Positions 62,927-64,000 of a stretch of 64,000 nucleotides of DNA are shown piece by piece; position 1 is the stretch's first letter, and every line of letters starts with the position of its first letter. The stretch is from Sandaracinobacter neustonicus (lineage in GTDB: Bacteria; Pseudomonadota; Alphaproteobacteria; Sphingomonadales; Sphingomonadaceae), in contig NZ_VFSU01000016.1 of assembly GCF_006385875.1 (NCBI RefSeq), positions 1-64,000 of the forward strand, given 5' to 3'. A program made the position numbers and the translations under genes. The notes beneath the pieces were generated by a model. That model did not search any database, was not told where the DNA came from, and worked only from the letters and a program-made list of their open reading frames with translations.

Positions 62927-63642
62927 GCCACAACCTCCGCCGTCACCGCCTCGTCAGACACGATCACCCCGTCGCGCATGCGGATCACCCGGCTGCACTT
63001 GGTCGCCAGCTCCTGATCATGGGTGATCAGCACCAGCGTCGCGCCGGTTTCCGCCAGCCGCCGCATCAGCAGCTCCACCACCGCCTCGCCGGTGGAGGCG
63101 TCCAGATTGCCGGTCGGTTCGTCGGCGAAGATCAGGGCCGGGCGCACCGCCAGCGCACGCGCCAGCGCCACCCGCTGCTGTTCGCCGCCGGACAATTGGG
63201 TGGGATAATGCGTCACCCGATGCCCCAGCCCCACCGCCTCCAGTTCGCGCTTTGCCTCCCCGAACGGATCGGCATGGCCCGCCAGTTCCAGCGGCACCGC
63301 TACATTTTCCAGCGCCGTCATGGTGGGGATCAGGTGAAAGGCCTGCAACACGATGCCGATCCGCCCGCGCCGCGCTTCGGCCAGTTCGTCTTCGGACAGC
63401 CCCATGATTTCGGCCCCGGCCACCCGGATCGAGCCGCCGCTGGCGCTCTCCAGCCCGGAAAGCACCGCCATGAGGCTGGATTTGCCGGATCCGGACGGCC
63501 CCAATATCGCCACCCGTTCCCCCGCGCCCACCTGCAGGCTCACGCCCTTCAGAATTTCCACCCGGGCCGCCCCGTCCCCCAGCGCCAGCTTCACATCACG
63601 CGCATCGATCACCATATCTGCGCCTATGGCTGGTTTCGGCAT
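62923..63642 (-). CDS. ybbA: ABC transporter ATP-binding protein (YbbA, LolD-like)
   Basis: A 239-residue ATPase of the MacB/LolD group. Walker A is LGPSGSGKSS (about 47-56), the Q-loop VLQAFHLIPTMTALENV, the signature LSGGEQQRVALARAL and Walker B LIFADEPTGNLD. It powers YbbP. The start codon at 63642 overlaps the start codon of divergent tesA; an ATG nine codons later (63615) is the more usual family start and would leave some room between the genes. Confidence 0.93.
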   Translation of the reverse strand: MPKPAIGADMVIDARDVKLALGDGAARVEILKGVSLQVGAGERVAILGPSGSGKSSLMAVLSGLESASGGSIRVAGAEIMGLSEDELAEARRGRIGIVLQAFHLIPTMTALENVAVPLELAGHADPFGEAKRELEAVGLGHRVTHYPTQLSGGEQQRVALARALAVRPALIFADEPTGNLDASTGEAVVELLMRRLAETGATLVLITHDQELATKCSRVIRMRDGVIVSDEAVTAEVVA

Positions 63643-64000
63643 GGAGTTCCCTTTGAAAAAGTCGACCGTTTGGAATCCGCGATCATATGGTCAGCCGAGC
63701 GCGCTTTTCCAGTTGCTGTCTTTCATCGCCGCAACATTTCTGCTCGCTTTGGCGCATCCTGCGGCCGCGCAGGACAAGCTCATCCTCGCGCTCGGCGACA
63801 GCCTGACGGCAGGCTATCAGCTGAAACCAACGGAAAGCTTCCCCGCCCAGCTGCAAACGGCGCTGCAAAAGGAAGGGCGCAAGGTCCGCGTGCACAATGC
63901 GGGCGTCAGCGGAGACACCACCGCGCAGGGCAAGGCGCGGCTGAACTGGGTGCTGGCCAGCCTGAAGCAGAAGCCCGATCTCGCCATCGTGGCGCTGGGC
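63641..64000 (+). CDS. tesA: Arylesterase/thioesterase I, TesA-like (cut by right edge)
   Basis: The first 120 codons of an SGNH/GDSL hydrolase. A signal peptide (ending LAHPAAAQDK) is followed by the nucleophile block ILALGDSLTAGYQLKP and the Gly and oxyanion block NAGVSGDTTAQGKARLNW; the rest lies beyond the window. It should be a periplasmic esterase/thioesterase. ATG 63641 shares bases with the divergent ybbA start; a TTG at 63653 with GGAG 6 bases upstream may be the true start. The tesA-ybbA-ybbP grouping is conserved across proteobacteria. Confidence 0.92.
   Translation, partial: MEFPLKKSTVWNPRSYGQPSALFQLLSFIAATFLLALAHPAAAQDKLILALGDSLTAGYQLKPTESFPAQLQTALQKEGRKVRVHNAGVSGDTTAQGKARLNWVLASLKQKPDLAIVALG

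Overview
The window is GC-rich bacterial chromosome, most likely from a sphingomonad (Alphaproteobacteria, Sphingomonadales). Supporting evidence: three secreted proteins with PEPxxWA-type C-terminal sorting tails, an Atp12 chaperone, the propionyl-CoA carboxylase beta subunit, the order gpx-cmk-rpsA-ihfB, a divergent BolA/J-domain pair, CobS and CobT, and intergenic repeat islands of a type common in this group. The genus cannot be named from the sequence.

Layout. 1-3.5 kb is mobile DNA: the N-terminal part of an IS4-family transposase running off the left edge, then a three-gene IS66 core. 3.5-6.1 kb is an accessory island: a PadR regulator with two membrane proteins, then an AraC/GyrI-type regulator. 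6.0-6.65 kb is eroded non-coding DNA. 6.65-14.7 kb holds a 2OG-Fe(II) oxygenase, an outer-membrane protein, an S41 peptidase/DUF1905 pair, a Baeyer-Villiger-type monooxygenase, and a glycosyltransferase/DUF2141/flippase operon. 14.8-22.5 kb is a long minus-strand run of overlapping genes: lipoprotein, DUF429-like protein, crcB, RluA-type pseudouridine synthase, M20 homologue, HAD phosphatase, two small membrane proteins, Atp12, then pccB. 22.5-27.5 kb holds a PEP-CTERM metalloprotease, a YjbR-like protein with rarA, a GH19 lysozyme-like enzyme and cobS. 27.8-32.4 kb holds a large autotransporter with an IgGFc-binding-like N-terminus, a membrane protein/XRE regulator pair with two operator-like palindromes, and a 268-bp element that can fold into a three-way junction. 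32.4-39.6 kb holds membrane dipeptidase, J-domain protein/BolA, LysR, alkyl sulfatase and cobT. 40-50 kb holds recQ, hydrolases, a second PEP-CTERM metalloprotease, an S9 peptidase, an EamA transporter and a third PEP-CTERM protein. 49.8-55.3 kb holds epoxide hydrolase/GMC oxidoreductase, a phosphodiesterase/quinone reductase pair and TerC. 55.3-60.2 kb is core: tRNA-Leu, ihfB, rpsA, cmk, gpx and Bax inhibitor-1. 60.4-64 kb is the ybbP-ybbA ABC pair with divergent tesA cut by the right edge.

Most of the window is ordinary chromosome with tightly overlapping (ATGA) operons. The parts most worth a second look are the folded inverted-repeat element at 32054-32321, the IgGFc-autotransporter fusion, four composite repeat islands built from the same modules in the same order (about 11.4, 26.1, 39.6 and 59.1 kb), the self-contained XRE/4-TM operon with paired operators, and an M20 peptidase homologue that has lost several metal ligands. 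I found no CRISPR array, rRNA gene or complete prophage.
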